The notes beneath the pieces were generated by a model. That model was given only the letters and a program-made list of their open reading frames with translations, made no database searches and was not told the DNA's origin. A stretch of DNA of 5,757 bases from Porticoccaceae bacterium (GTDB lineage Bacteria; Pseudomonadota; Gammaproteobacteria; Pseudomonadales; Porticoccaceae). The stretch spans positions 1 to 5,757 of the forward strand of contig JAHRWI010000095.1 of assembly GCA_019090225.1 (NCBI GenBank), written 5' to 3'. How positions within the stretch are numbered: position 1 is the stretch's first letter; each line of letters starts with the position of its first letter. The translations under genes were made by a program, and so were the position numbers. This document shows positions 5,698-5,757 of the stretch, piece by piece.

Positions 5698-5757
5698 TCA
5701 GGAAAATTCTCTATCCTCCCACCAGGGATAAAAATCCGGCAGGTCGGTGCTGGGGGA
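5698..5757 (-). CDS. Possible 3' end of a convergent gene (runs in from right edge)
   Basis: On the minus strand a frame is open from the window edge and ends at TGA (5700-5698), encoding SPSTDLPDFYPWWEDREFS. The composition (aromatic and acidic, few rare residues) looks like a real protein C-terminus. It would stop 25 bases from the DUF2520 stop, a normal convergent arrangement. With only 19 codons there is no family assignment, and a plus-strand frame is also open here, so this is tentative. Confidence 0.3.
   Translation of the reverse strand, partial: SPSTDLPDFYPWWEDREFS

Noticed and set aside
5712..5730. TATCC...GGATA hairpin near the right edge as a terminator
   Set aside because: The stem is only 5-6 bp. 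The nearby homopolymer is an A-run after the hairpin on the plus strand, so no T-run follows it on either strand.
1..5757. Defence system, prophage, insertion sequence, CRISPR array or tRNA
   Set aside because: All long supported frames are recognisable chromosomal families. I saw no transposase, terminal inverted repeats, spaced repeat array or tRNA-like cloverleaf.

Overview
The window reads as about 5.8 kb of chromosomal core from a gammaproteobacterium that uses SMC-ScpAB condensin. Base composition looks roughly balanced. Gene content and order recall the scpB-scpA-yciO / yciB-yciI / SH3-protein neighbourhood of Pseudomonas and related marine gammaproteobacteria. I cannot fix the genus. 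A Cellvibrionales/Spongiibacteraceae-like lineage is my guess from protein style only. No mobile element, CRISPR array, rRNA or tRNA is visible.

Left half (about 1-1707) is on the minus strand: yciO, then a 128-base gap holding a TATAAT box, then scpA, then the first 17 codons of scpB. scpB starts inside the scpA stop codon (TGATG) and runs off the left edge. ScpA carries an unusual Pro/Glu-rich N-terminal extension.

A 250-base divergent intergenic region (1708-1957) separates these from the plus-strand genes. They are a six-TM VC0807-family membrane protein, yciI, a YgiM-like exported SH3/coiled-coil protein anchored by a C-terminal TM helix, pdxJ (pyridoxine 5'-phosphate synthase) and a Rossmann/DUF2520 protein. 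The first two form a tight pair, as do the last two; the SH3 gene has its own candidate extended -10 promoter. The last 60 bases may hold the 3' end of a convergent gene.

Most genes are housekeeping families. The features most worth a second look are: (i) the VC0807-family protein sits where related genomes carry yciB and shows a YciB-like order of helices and motifs; (ii) that protein has four tandem 15-bp/5-residue repeats just before a second plausible start codon; (iii) PdxJ is of the divergent subfamily I associate with Bacteroidetes, with Asn-Lys where E. coli PdxJ has Asp-His, and is paired with an uncharacterised Rossmann/DUF2520 protein; (iv) the SH3 protein has a CxxC in its periplasmic domain. 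I saw no evidence for a defence system or other clearly new multi-gene machine.
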